From: Faecalibacterium sp. UBA1762
GTDB taxonomy: Bacteria; Bacillota; Clostridia; Oscillospirales; Ruminococcaceae
DNA: 12,225 nucleotides
NCBI GenBank assembly: GCA_002314755.1
Contig: DCHC01000057.1
Location: forward strand, 1 to 12,225
Reading direction: 5' to 3'
The notes beneath the pieces are model-generated. The model ran no database searches. It was not told the origin of the DNA and saw only the letters and a program-made list of their open reading frames with translations. Positions within the stretch are counted from its first letter, which is position 1, and each line of letters starts with the position of its first letter. The translations under genes were made by a program, and so were the position numbers. Positions 1 through 7,773 of this stretch are shown piece after piece.

Positions 1-662
1 CTTTTTTCGACTTTTTCATCTTTTTGCGCGGATACAGCATTATTCACAAAACTGTCAGTAATCGAAGATTCTTTTTGCAAAAAGCTTTCAAATTCTTCTT
101 TAGAGTACAAGCTGTTCAGTACCTCTAACAATGCTTTTTTGGAAAGTCGTACCGGAAGGCCGGCTTTTTGCAATAGCATTCTACGGCGATCAGCCGCACC
201 AGCGGTACCCGATATACCCATCTCAAACAAATCCGCATAGGTTATCCTCTCCCCTGTTTTGGACTGTACAAGAGGTTGATCTGCCTGTATCAATAAACGG
301 CGCAGCAGATCAATGTTCATTCCCTCCACGCCCAACAAGCCCTCTTTGCCAGGACGGGCTTTGCGTTTTTCTTTTCCCGCTATACCAGGAATATAGATAT
401 TTTTTACAGAAATGTCCTGCGCAATATCATTGATAAAACGTCGAATCCGAAACCCTGCCGCATCACTGTCGGTAAGCACCAACAGTCCCCGTCTGCGCCC
501 AAGTTCCACGATCAATTGTTGTTTTTCTTCGCTGGTAAATACAGAAAAACCTTCAGTTGTAATGATTAAGCCATCTACAAGCTCCGATAGCTTTGCCGCA
601 TCGTATTTTCCTTCGACAACCAGAACCGGTTCCAAACGTATTTTATCCATCACTGTTTCCAT
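1..662 (-). CDS. RNase M5-like Toprim/DUF4093 protein (3' end cut by window edge)
   Basis: The minus strand is open from an ATG at 662 to the left edge, giving about 220 residues without a stop. An in-frame TGA lies immediately upstream (665-663), so the start is the ATG at 662 or the in-frame ATG at 650. The N-terminus is a Toprim domain: VVEGKYD around residues 15-21 carries the catalytic Glu, and LTDSDAAG around 63-70 carries the DxD metal ligands. A PGKEGLLGVEG stretch follows near residue 105. The C-terminal part (about 143-195) has the DLFEMGISG and RRR...LSKKALLEVLN patterns of DUF4093. This architecture is that of RNase M5, which matures the 5S rRNA precursor. Known members are about 180-220 residues, so only a charged tail is likely missing. 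It follows holA by 34 nt, probably in the same transcript. Whether it is the canonical RNase M5 or a paralogue cannot be decided here, because the usual neighbour ksgA is not visible. Confidence 0.82.
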   Translation of the reverse strand, partial: METVMDKIRLEPVLVVEGKYDAAKLSELVDGLIITTEGFSVFTSEEKQQLIVELGRRRGLLVLTDSDAAGFRIRRFINDIAQDISVKNIYIPGIAGKEKRKARPGKEGLLGVEGMNIDLLRRLLIQADQPLVQSKTGERITYADLFEMGISGTAGAADRRRMLLQKAGLPVRLSKKALLEVLNSLYSKEEFESFLQKESSITDSFVNNAVSAQKDEKVEK

Positions 663-696
663 TCATCGCAAATCATCTCTTGTGTCAGGGAAAGGA

Positions 697-1719
697 TTAA
701 CCGATCAGCGCACAAAGCTCACATAAAGCGGTTTGAAGCTGTACAGCATAATCTAATGGGGAAGATTTCAAGCCAACGTCCAGCTTAAGTAGAATAGACA
801 CCGCCTCCCGCAGCTGGTCCACCGAATAGCGCGACGCGTTTTGACTCGCTTTTTTTAGGCGGTAATCGTTTCCTGTATAATGCAGCTGCGTTTGTACGGC
901 ACTATAGCCCAAATGATGAGCGGCCGCCGTCTTAACACGAATCATATCAATATACCCAGTTGTCAGAGCGGCTGCGATAGCGACAGGCTCATTACGAAGA
1001 TACAACAGTCGGTTTAACATGTCAAAAGCCGGTGCAATCCTACCTGCTGCTACAGCCTCCACCATCTTAAAGACATCCGCCTCCACTGTATGACTGCCCA
1101 GGCTCTCCACAACTGACGGATCTACGGTTTGATAATCTGCCCCTGCCGCCAGCTTGGCGACCTCGTTTGAAAGCAAAAACAGATCGCCATCTGAGTTATC
1201 CGCCAGAAGCTGAGCCGCAGCATCCGTAATTTTTGCACCTTGATCTTTTGCCAATTGGACAGCTATCTTTTTGGCGTCGCCCGGGTATAGCGTGGGTAGG
1301 TTGATCCATTTACCGTTTGAACAGACTGCATTTTCCAATTGCTTAGCTTTTTTTGTAGTCTTGTCTTTATCACTTTTGCACAATATCGTGATAACAAAGA
1401 TAGCATTCTCGGTATCCTGAAGCAGATTGCAAAACTCCGCAATATCACTGTCCGAAAGAGCAGAAAGCTGTAACCGGTCAACCCGGATAAGCCGTCTTGT
1501 GGAAAAGAAAGATATAGTACCCGCTGCAAGAAATGCCTCTTCCAAAGTGAATTCTTCCCCGGGAATGCGGGTCAGCTCGCTGTCATTCCACTGCTGCTGC
1601 AGATACTCTGTCAGCCTGCGGGCGCAGCTGCTCAATTGATACTCATCTGTTGCAATAAAACAGATTGCGGACGCCGACAGCGCCTGCTGCTGTAGATCAA
1701 GCCATTTTCTTTCATCCAT
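697..1719 (-). CDS. holA: DNA polymerase III subunit delta (clamp loader)
   Basis: This 340-residue protein matches the delta subunit of the DNA polymerase III clamp loader, which opens the sliding clamp so that the clamp loader can place it on DNA. Family landmarks are visible. An N-terminal AAA+-like domain without a Walker A motif has SFFSTRRLIRVDRL near residues 70-83, where the family shows the 'LFG.kRlv.v' strand. Around residues 217-225 is VFKMVEAVAAG, followed by LLYLRNEPVAIAAAL. The C-terminal collar helices end in LKLDVGLKSSPLDYAVQLQTAL, the usual 'D..lK.g..d....le' signature. Length is normal for the family. The start ATG lies 20 nt after the comEC stop, with a weak purine-rich stretch (gggaacgg) upstream, and the stop is 34 nt before the Toprim gene. 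The comEC-holA order is common in Firmicutes and supports the assignment. Confidence 0.93.
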   Translation of the reverse strand: MDERKWLDLQQQALSASAICFIATDEYQLSSCARRLTEYLQQQWNDSELTRIPGEEFTLEEAFLAAGTISFFSTRRLIRVDRLQLSALSDSDIAEFCNLLQDTENAIFVITILCKSDKDKTTKKAKQLENAVCSNGKWINLPTLYPGDAKKIAVQLAKDQGAKITDAAAQLLADNSDGDLFLLSNEVAKLAAGADYQTVDPSVVESLGSHTVEADVFKMVEAVAAGRIAPAFDMLNRLLYLRNEPVAIAAALTTGYIDMIRVKTAAAHHLGYSAVQTQLHYTGNDYRLKKASQNASRYSVDQLREAVSILLKLDVGLKSSPLDYAVQLQTALCELCALIG

Positions 1720-1739
1720 CTTACTAACCGTTCCCGCTT

Positions 1740-3845
1740 CTATACAAAATTCTTACCGATTTCCACCGAGTGGCTTACACGAACTGCTTTTCCTGGGCGC
1801 AGCCAAAGACAGATTTCTTTTGCTGTAGCACACCGTTCCACCTGTACATTTGACAACCATTTTGGCAACCTGATTCCAAACAACAGGTCTGTCTGCAGTC
1901 CATCCGGCACAGATATGCCCGCAACAAAAGCGTTTATTACCGGATAGTTTGAACAGTCAACCTTACCGCTGCAAACCCCGACCGTGTAGTTTTGTATTCC
2001 AATCAGCGCCAGATAGCCCTCTTTTTGAGATATCACCGCTAACTCAACAGTCTCCAGGCCAGGCAGTTCGTCAAACATACCGTCTGCCTGGCCAGGTTGC
2101 CAATCCAGCCTGCCCAATGTCTGCTCGATTTCAGCAGCAAAATCCTGCTCCGAAAGACTGATCACAACACGCGGATTGGAAAGAGTATGTTTTTCCATGT
2201 AATCCTGTATCGACTGCAAATTTGTGCGTTTCCCTCGAAAAATAACGCCGCATTCTCCGTTACAGCTGATCACCACAGCAGGGTTAGTTGAATCACCTAC
2301 CGGAGCAACGGAAACACAACCTGCATTCAAAAGCGATGATAAACCGATACCAACAACCAGTAAACCGACACCCGTTAACAAAAACCACTTTTTAAGGTGG
2401 CTTCGATACCAAACGACAGCTACAAGCATGCTGCAAACTACGGTAAAGGCCAGCCAACCACCGGATACACCTACTCTGCGTGGAAGCCATTGTAGCGCTT
2501 TTTGTGAGAACCACTCCATGCCAGAAAGAAGTCCGGAAAGTAATCTGCCGGATATCAACAGGCCACCTGTACCTAAAATACAGTGTGACAACAGAAAGAC
2601 CAAGCCTGCGCACAGCAAAACACTCATAAACGGAATGCAGACAACATTACAGGCGAGGGTTGCGAACCCAACACTGCCACCCTGCAAAGCAATAACCGGC
2701 AGGGTAAAAAAGGTGATAAAAAGCGGCAGCGCAATCGCCTGCAAAAATCGGCGCAAAAAAGTCGGCAAACACGATTCTTTTTTCCCGTGTCCTGTTGTAA
2801 CTGTTTGAAAACAGATAGCGCCCAATGTCGCGGCAAAGGAAAGCTGTAAGCCTGTGTCACAAACCGAAAACGGATTTGCACCGATCAGCAATAGCATGGC
2901 AATTCCCAGTGAGGTAAATGCATCCTGTTTTTGCAGTAAAACCGGTGCCATCAGTGTCAGAATGGTCATAACACCGGCACGGACTACACTGGGTGTCAGA
3001 CCGGTGAGCAGCATGATCAGAACCACTAAAATGCAGGAACCTGCATTACCCGCCCGAAAGCCGATAATCTGACGTAATAACAAAGCGAACACCGTGACCA
3101 TCATTGTCAGATGTAAACCGGATATTACCAAAAGGTGTCCAATTCCCGCATTGCGAAACAGTGTTTGACTGCCGTTATCCAACCGCGTTTTATCTCCGAC
3201 CACCATCGCAGCGGCGATACCGCCCTGACGGCGCCCCAGTAGCAGAAACCTGTTTCCCAGGTTGTGCCGCAGCTGATTAAAATAAATCCGCAATCCAGAG
3301 GCTTGCCCCTGTACGGCAAGTCCAGTTGTGTTTTGCTGCAGACACCGATTACTGACACCACGGGCCAACAAACGCAGCAATGCGTTTCCTTCCGAAGGTG
3401 AAAAGACCACTTCTCCCTGAAGCAGCTGACCGATCTGCGGATCCTGCATATCCTGGCATACCGTAAGAAACGGTCTGCACTTTTGACCGTCCACAGCGGT
3501 AACACGTAATTTAGCGCCGTATACATTCTGGTATAAGCCGTCTTCCACATCTAACACAGAGGCCGTAACCGTATGCGGTTGTTCATCTGCCAATTGCTGA
3601 ACCGGTTGCTGAATTGCCCACGCCAACGCAATTCTTGCCAGAGCGAGCGCGGCGGTAAGGACAACAATAAAAAGGACTGCCAGCTTACCGTTGAGCCTCC
3701 TGTTTACAATGCCGATCAGAATACTGATTCCCAACAGTATCCCCGCTAACAGAACAAATGCTGTTGACGGCAGCGTACAAAGGCAGGCGAACAACACGGC
3801 AAAAGCGGTCGCACCCGCCAGTGCCAACGGTCTGACAGTCCTCAT
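1740..3845 (-). CDS. comEC: ComEC/Rec2-family DNA uptake channel protein with degenerate C-terminal domain
   Basis: This is a polytopic membrane protein of about 701 residues. ComEC forms the inner-membrane channel through which single-stranded DNA enters during transformation. An N-terminal region of hydrophobic segments and a soluble DUF4131-like part (about residues 85-185) precede the Competence domain. That domain carries GDKT at 217, the hallmark HLLVISGLHL at 237-246, PSVVRA at 285-290 and GLQLSFA at 332-338. Further membrane segments run to about residue 505. The last 190 residues sit where other ComEC proteins have a metallo-beta-lactamase nuclease domain, but no HxHxDH metal motif is present. 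Start choice: an upstream in-frame GTG at 3881 and an ATG at 3857 have a purine run touching the start codon, whereas the ATG at 3845 has AGAAAGGA 12 nt upstream, so I prefer 3845 without certainty. It lies shortly after the phosphoribosyltransferase gene and 20 nt before holA. No comEA or pilus gene is in the window, so active competence cannot be inferred. Confidence 0.9.
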   Translation of the reverse strand: MRTVRPLALAGATAFAVLFACLCTLPSTAFVLLAGILLGISILIGIVNRRLNGKLAVLFIVVLTAALALARIALAWAIQQPVQQLADEQPHTVTASVLDVEDGLYQNVYGAKLRVTAVDGQKCRPFLTVCQDMQDPQIGQLLQGEVVFSPSEGNALLRLLARGVSNRCLQQNTTGLAVQGQASGLRIYFNQLRHNLGNRFLLLGRRQGGIAAAMVVGDKTRLDNGSQTLFRNAGIGHLLVISGLHLTMMVTVFALLLRQIIGFRAGNAGSCILVVLIMLLTGLTPSVVRAGVMTILTLMAPVLLQKQDAFTSLGIAMLLLIGANPFSVCDTGLQLSFAATLGAICFQTVTTGHGKKESCLPTFLRRFLQAIALPLFITFFTLPVIALQGGSVGFATLACNVVCIPFMSVLLCAGLVFLLSHCILGTGGLLISGRLLSGLLSGMEWFSQKALQWLPRRVGVSGGWLAFTVVCSMLVAVVWYRSHLKKWFLLTGVGLLVVGIGLSSLLNAGCVSVAPVGDSTNPAVVISCNGECGVIFRGKRTNLQSIQDYMEKHTLSNPRVVISLSEQDFAAEIEQTLGRLDWQPGQADGMFDELPGLETVELAVISQKEGYLALIGIQNYTVGVCSGKVDCSNYPVINAFVAGISVPDGLQTDLLFGIRLPKWLSNVQVERCATAKEICLWLRPGKAVRVSHSVEIGKNFV

Positions 3846-3921
3846 ATTACCGTTCATTCCTTTCTTAGAAGAAGCGCTCACCCTTTTATCTTACGGTCGC
3901 GAGGGGAGACTATCCTTCTCC

Positions 3922-4464
3922 TTATTTAAAAAACAGCGGTAACTTTTCCAGGAAGTAGATATCCTTGCGGTCGGCGGCGTCGCCCTCAGCCAAAACAGCA
4001 GCCTTCCCGACGATGGTGCCATTGCTGCGATGCGCAATTGCTTCCAACGCAAGCATAGCGCCACCGGTACTGATAACATCATCCACAATCAGAATCCGTT
4101 TCCCTTCCATCTCATCCAGCTCACTCTGGTCGATACACAGACGCTGTTCATCTGCGGTGGTAATGGTCTTAACGGCTATCTCTACCGGTCTAGTCATATA
4201 GACCTTGGATTTTTTTCTGGCAGGATAATACTTTTTACCACTTTGACGACTCATCTCATAAGCCAGTGGAATACCTTTCGCCTCCGCAGTCAAAATAACG
4301 TCGAACTCCGGCACAATCTTCAGCAGCTCTGTTGCGCAGGCAACCGTCATTTCTACATCACCAAACATAATAAATGCGGCAATATCCAATTTATCGCTAA
4401 CCGGACACAAGGGCAATTCTCGGCTTAACCCGGCAACTTCCAAATGATAGGTTTTCTGTTCCAT
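3922..4464 (-). CDS. purine-type phosphoribosyltransferase (adenine phosphoribosyltransferase-like)
   Basis: This 180-residue protein has the type I phosphoribosyltransferase fold signature. The PRPP-binding motif ILIVDDVISTGG lies at residues 124-135, and a pyrophosphate-loop-like TAEAKGIPLA at 59-68 is followed by the YYPARKKSK basic stretch that APRT-like enzymes show before their flexible loop. The expected reaction is transfer of phosphoribose from PRPP to a purine base in nucleotide salvage. The N-terminus (YHLEVAGLSRELPLCPV) differs from classical APRT, so the exact base is unknown and a regulatory role cannot be excluded. The start is secure because AAGGAGGT lies 5 nt upstream of the ATG. 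The gene sits between hinT, another nucleotide-handling gene, and comEC. The gap to comEC holds no terminator, which suggests cotranscription. The upstream gap carries two adjacent inverted repeats (4485-4521). Confidence 0.85.
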   Translation of the reverse strand: MEQKTYHLEVAGLSRELPLCPVSDKLDIAAFIMFGDVEMTVACATELLKIVPEFDVILTAEAKGIPLAYEMSRQSGKKYYPARKKSKVYMTRPVEIAVKTITTADEQRLCIDQSELDEMEGKRILIVDDVISTGGAMLALEAIAHRSNGTIVGKAAVLAEGDAADRKDIYFLEKLPLFFK

Positions 4465-4484
4465 TTCTGTACCTCCTTATCGTG

Positions 4485-4504
4485 CAGCAGATAGATATCT
4501 GCTG
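4485..4504 (-). repeat. 9-bp perfect inverted repeat just upstream of a Shine-Dalgarno
   Basis: CAGCAGATA and TATCTGCTG are separated by two bases, forming a near-perfect 20-bp palindrome. As RNA it could fold with a 7-bp stem and a 6-nt loop. It ends 9 nt before the AAGGAGGT ribosome binding site of the phosphoribosyltransferase gene. There is no T-run after it, so it is not an intrinsic terminator. It could be an operator, an RNA processing site or a translation-modulating hairpin; its role is unknown. Confidence 0.6.
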
Positions 4505-4521
4505 TGAAACCACATGTTTCA
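4505..4521 (-). repeat. 6-bp inverted repeat adjoining the 4485-4504 palindrome
   Basis: TGAAAC and GTTTCA flank a 5-nt spacer. On the minus strand this hairpin comes immediately before the palindrome at 4485-4504, so the hinT-phosphoribosyltransferase gap carries two back-to-back dyads. The function is unknown and a single 6-bp dyad could occur by chance. Confidence 0.4.
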
Positions 4522-4542
4522 ATCCGTATCAGTCAAGGAGAA

Positions 4543-4884
4543 TCAGCCTGCCGGCCAACCCATTGGGCGACCCGCCATCACATGAAAATGCAGATGATGG
4601 ACTGTCTGCCCGGCATCCTCTCCGCTATTGGCAATGACCCTGTATCCTTTTTCCAGCTTCAGTTCCTTTGCAAGATGAGCGATCACTGCGTAAATATGAC
4701 CGACCACAGCCGCATCCTGTTCCGTCACTGCAGCGGGAGCTTCTATATGCTGTTTGGGTACGACCAGAAAGTGTACCGGAGCCTGGGGATCAATGTCATA
4801 AAACGCATAGCAAAGCTCATCCTCATACAGCTTTTCAGAAGAAATTTCACCTGCAATTATTTTGCAAAATAAGCAGTTTTCCAT
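4543..4884 (-). CDS. hinT: HIT family nucleotide-binding hydrolase (HinT-like)
   Basis: This is a 113-residue histidine-triad protein of normal family length. The HIT motif HLHFHVM starts at residue 97 and places the triad at His97, His99 and His101. The N-terminal CLFCKIIAGEI (residues 4-14) with its two cysteines is typical of the HinT/PKCI branch, in which Cys residues help bind zinc. The VVPKQHIEA stretch at 41-49 and IANSGEDAGQTVHH at 84-97 also fit. HinT proteins hydrolyse purine nucleoside phosphoramidates and aminoacyl-adenylates in the cytoplasm, so its position directly after an aminoacyl-tRNA synthetase gene is plausible, though not proof of a functional link. The start is supported by GGAGG 7 nt upstream. 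A 7-bp hairpin (4902-4923) lies just ahead of that ribosome binding site. Confidence 0.95.
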   Translation of the reverse strand: MENCLFCKIIAGEISSEKLYEDELCYAFYDIDPQAPVHFLVVPKQHIEAPAAVTEQDAAVVGHIYAVIAHLAKELKLEKGYRVIANSGEDAGQTVHHLHFHVMAGRPMGWPAG

Positions 4885-4901
4885 AAGGCAACCTCCATTT
4901 T

Positions 4902-4923
4902 ATGCCGCCTGTTGAAGCGGCAT
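4902..4923 (-). repeat. 7-bp inverted repeat upstream of the hinT ribosome binding site
   Basis: ATGCCGC and GCGGCAT flank an 8-nt loop. On the minus strand the hairpin ends about 5 nt before the GGAGG of hinT. A run of four A residues, not T, follows it, so it is not a terminator for transcription in this direction. Confidence 0.5.
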
Positions 4924-4954
4924 TTCTTCTCTCTCAGCATCAGAGTCTTTTGAG

Positions 4955-4994
4955 AAAAATCGGATACCGGACCGCTTTACGAAAAGCAGTCCGG
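4955..4994 (-). terminator. probable intrinsic terminator after alaS
   Basis: On the minus strand, 18 nt after the alaS stop, a 12-bp stem (CCGGACTGCTTT paired with AAAGCGGTCCGG, including one U-G pair) closes a 4-nt TCGT loop. The T-run (ATTTTT, 4955-4960) begins about 6 nt after the stem rather than directly at it. Termination is therefore likely but may be partial, leaving read-through into hinT possible. No convincing separate promoter for hinT is visible. Confidence 0.6.
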
Positions 4995-5012
4995 CCCCGT
5001 GATAACTGTTTT

Positions 5013-7661
5013 TTACAGTGCTGCGCCGACAATTCCGGCAGCCGCATCCAAAGCAGCCTGCACCTTATCGGCATCCTTTAAGCCTGCCATGGCGATATCG
5101 GGACGGCCACCGCCCTTACCGCCGGCAACAGCAGCAATATCGCGAACCAGCTTACCGGCTGCAAGGCCCTTCTTTGCTGCATCGGCACCCACGCCAACCA
5201 CCAAAGAAATCTTCTCGCCCTGCTGCGCGCACAGCACCAGCACGCTGTCAGCGTGAGAGTCTCGTGCCTTTTCAACCATGCTGCGGGCATCCTCTGCCGA
5301 GGTATCCTCGCAGAAAGCAGCATATACAGCAACGCCGGATACATCCACAGCATTGTCAAACAGATTCTTCGCCTTATCTGCGGCAAGTTTTGCCTTCAAA
5401 GCGTTCAGCTCGGCAGTGGTTGCCTTGAATTCCTCTACCATGGCGGCAGCACGGGCAGGAACCTCATTCAGGTTACCTGCCTTCAGGGTCTCGGCAGTAG
5501 CTTTTAACTGCTCGTCCTTTTTATCCAGCAGCGCCAGCACACCGGTACCGGTTACGGCCTCAATACGGCGTACACCGGCAGCCACACTGGACTCACTGAC
5601 AATGCGCAGACACCCGATCTGAGCGGTGTTGGTCACATGAGTGCCGCCGCAGAACTCACGGGAGAACTCCGGCACATCCACAACACGGACAACCTCGCCG
5701 TACTTTTCGCCGAACAACGCCATAGCCCCCAGCTCTTTTGCTTCGGCAATGGGCATCACGCGGGTGGTAACGGCAGCTGCCGCAAAGATTTCCTCATTGA
5801 CCAGCTTTTCAACCTCGGCCAGCTCTTCCGCAGTCATAGCGGAGAAATGGGTGAAGTCAAAGCGAACTTCCTTCGCGCTGACCAACTGGCCTGCCTGATG
5901 GACATGGTCACCCAAAACCTTTCGCAGGGCAGCCTGCAGCAGGTGGGCTGCGGTATGATTGCGAGCGGTAGCCATACGGTTCTTGGTGCAAACCTTGGCA
6001 GTCAGGGTCATGCCGTTATGCAGCACACCCTCCTCCAAAGTACAGGTGTGAATGTACAGACCCTTTGCATTCTTTTTGCAGTCGGTGACCTTCAGCTTGA
6101 CGCCGTCACCTTCCAGAACGCCCCGGTCTGCGACCTGGCCGCCGCTCTCTGCATAAAAGCCGGTCTTATCCAGAACAACCAGCACGGTGCGGGGCTCGTC
6201 GTCATTGGCTACATCTTCGACCAGCCTTCCCTCGCTTGCCACTGCGATGACCTTGCCTTCGCAGGTAAGGCTCTCGTAACCGACAAATTCGGTAGCGGAA
6301 ACCTCCAGCGCTGCAAACAGGTCCTCGTTCCAGCTGGAGCCGGCTTTTGCGTTGTAGTCAGCGCGGGCAGTATCCTTCTGCACCTGCAAAGCCTTGCGGA
6401 AGCCTGCCTCATCCACGGTAAAGCCGTTTTCTTCGGCAATTTCCTTGGTCAGATCCAGCGGGAAACCAAAGGTATCATGCAGCTTGAAGACCTCATCGCC
6501 CGGCAGCTCCTTGACGCCCTCGGTATTTAACCGTTCCATCAGAGCAGTCAACAGATTCATGCCTTGATCAATTGTTGCATAGAAGCTGGCTTCTTCGTTG
6601 CCGATGACCTTTTTGATATAATCCTTATGTTCCACCAGCTCGGGATAAGCACCGCCGTTCTCAGTGATAACGGTATCTATCAGCTCGGTCAAGAACGGAC
6701 GGTCAATGCCAAGCAACCGACCGTGGCGAGCGGCACGGCGCAGCAGACGGCGCAGCACATAACCGCGGCCGGCATTGCCCGGCAGCACACCGTCGGCAAC
6801 CATAAAGGTAGTTGCACGGATGTGGTCGGTAATCACACGGACGGATACATCCGTCTTGTGAACCTTACCGTAATCCACACCGGCAATCTTGCAGACATGG
6901 TTCAAAATATTGCGAACGGTATCGACCTCGAACAGGTTGTCCACACCCTGCATGACGCAAGCCAAACGCTCCAGACCCATGCCGGTATCAATATTGGGAT
7001 GCTCCAGGCGGGTGTAGGTACCTGCGCCATCAGAGTCGAACTGACTGAACACCAGGTTCCAGACCTCGATAAAGCGGTCGCACTCGCAACCGACCTTGCA
7101 GTTGGGATCGCCGCAGCCTTTTGCAGGACCACGGTCAAAATAGATCTCGCTACAGGGGCCGCAGGGGCCGGAGCCATGCTCCCAAAAGTTATCTGCTTTA
7201 CCGAAACGCACCATGTGGGTAGGATCAATGCCCAGCTTCTGGGTCCAAATATCAAATGCCTCGTCGTCCTCTTCGTAAACAGAGATGTACAGCAGCTCTG
7301 CCGGAATCTCCAGAACCTTGGTAAAGAATTCCCAAGCCCAGGCAGTTGCCTCAATTTTGAAGTAATCGCCGAAAGAGAAGTTGCCCAGCATCTCAAAGAA
7401 GCAACCGTGACGGGCGGTAATGCCTACATTCTCGATATCCGGGGTACGGATGCACTTCTGGCAGGTGGTAACCCGTTTGCGCGGCGGTACAGCCTGACCC
7501 AAAAACCACTTTTTCATGGGAGCCATACCGCTGTTAATCAGCAGCAGACTCTTGTCGTCCGCCGGGGGAATTAGTGGGAAACTGCCCAAACGCAGATGAC
7601 CTTTCTCCTCAAAGAAAGAAAGGTATGCTTCGCGAAGCTCATTCAAACCGGTCCATTTCAT
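5013..7661 (-). CDS. alaS: alanyl-tRNA synthetase
   Basis: This 882-residue class II synthetase charges tRNA-Ala with alanine in the cytoplasm. The N-terminal catalytic domain starts LNELREAYLSFFEEKGH and contains INSGMAPMK and a motif-2 region around TARHGCFFEMLGNFSFGDYFK. The Cys-rich KGCGDPNCKVGCECDRFIEVWN region is common in clostridial AlaRS. The editing domain has HTAAH with His569 and His573, plus CGGTH with Cys671 and His675, the four zinc/editing residues, so proofreading of mischarged Ser or Gly should be intact. The Ala/Lys-rich stretch near residues 715-760 looks like the coiled coil before the C-Ala domain, which ends with GGGRPDIAMAG. Length matches the family. The ribosome binding site GAGGAG (7673-7678) lies 11 nt before the ATG. 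Expression is predicted to be controlled by the T-box leader at 7728-8009, with a hairpin resembling a terminator downstream. Confidence 0.98.
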   Translation of the reverse strand: MKWTGLNELREAYLSFFEEKGHLRLGSFPLIPPADDKSLLLINSGMAPMKKWFLGQAVPPRKRVTTCQKCIRTPDIENVGITARHGCFFEMLGNFSFGDYFKIEATAWAWEFFTKVLEIPAELLYISVYEEDDEAFDIWTQKLGIDPTHMVRFGKADNFWEHGSGPCGPCSEIYFDRGPAKGCGDPNCKVGCECDRFIEVWNLVFSQFDSDGAGTYTRLEHPNIDTGMGLERLACVMQGVDNLFEVDTVRNILNHVCKIAGVDYGKVHKTDVSVRVITDHIRATTFMVADGVLPGNAGRGYVLRRLLRRAARHGRLLGIDRPFLTELIDTVITENGGAYPELVEHKDYIKKVIGNEEASFYATIDQGMNLLTALMERLNTEGVKELPGDEVFKLHDTFGFPLDLTKEIAEENGFTVDEAGFRKALQVQKDTARADYNAKAGSSWNEDLFAALEVSATEFVGYESLTCEGKVIAVASEGRLVEDVANDDEPRTVLVVLDKTGFYAESGGQVADRGVLEGDGVKLKVTDCKKNAKGLYIHTCTLEEGVLHNGMTLTAKVCTKNRMATARNHTAAHLLQAALRKVLGDHVHQAGQLVSAKEVRFDFTHFSAMTAEELAEVEKLVNEEIFAAAAVTTRVMPIAEAKELGAMALFGEKYGEVVRVVDVPEFSREFCGGTHVTNTAQIGCLRIVSESSVAAGVRRIEAVTGTGVLALLDKKDEQLKATAETLKAGNLNEVPARAAAMVEEFKATTAELNALKAKLAADKAKNLFDNAVDVSGVAVYAAFCEDTSAEDARSMVEKARDSHADSVLVLCAQQGEKISLVVGVGADAAKKGLAAGKLVRDIAAVAGGKGGGRPDIAMAGLKDADKVQAALDAAAGIVGAAL

Positions 7662-7684
7662 AGATAACCAATCTCCTCATATCT

Positions 7685-7696
7685 CCCCCGAAGGGG
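7685..7696 (-). other. CCCC-UUCG-GGGG tetraloop hairpin before the alaS ribosome binding site
   Basis: On the minus strand, four C residues, the loop TTCG and four G residues form a cUUCGg hairpin, a class known to be unusually stable. It lies between the T-box terminator and the alaS GAGGAG, ending 6 nt before the latter. It could insulate the ribosome binding site from leader structure or protect a processed mRNA end; this is inference. Confidence 0.55.
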
Positions 7697-7727
7697 TAAT
7701 TTATTGTTTGCGGTGGCTTGTGACAAC

Positions 7728-7773
7728 AAAAAAGCTGCCTTCGTCCCTGCAAATTGCAAGGGACGAAAGCAGC
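7728..7773 (-). terminator. T-box-controlled intrinsic terminator
   Basis: On the minus strand a 15-bp stem starts GCTGCTTTCGTCCCT and is closed by AGGGACGAAGGCAGC, with a short loop and one U-G pair, and is followed directly by TTTTTT (7728-7733). The CGTCCC within the 5' arm is the segment that in T-box leaders can pair with the GGG of the T-box sequence to form the competing antiterminator. Confidence 0.92.

Noticed and set aside
131..726. Plus-strand frames of about 100 codons at 131-433 and 412-726
   Set aside because: They lie opposite the Toprim/DUF4093 gene and the end of holA; the minus frame has clear catalytic motifs and these do not.
4500..4525. GTTTCAATCCG resembling part of a CRISPR repeat
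   Set aside because: It occurs once, with no spacing pattern or further copies; it is one arm of a small dyad.
5637..7574. Two long plus-strand open frames (5637-6530 and 6564-7574) opposite alaS
   Set aside because: They are antisense shadows of a highly conserved gene, have no family features or ribosome binding sites, and arise from the codon bias of alaS.
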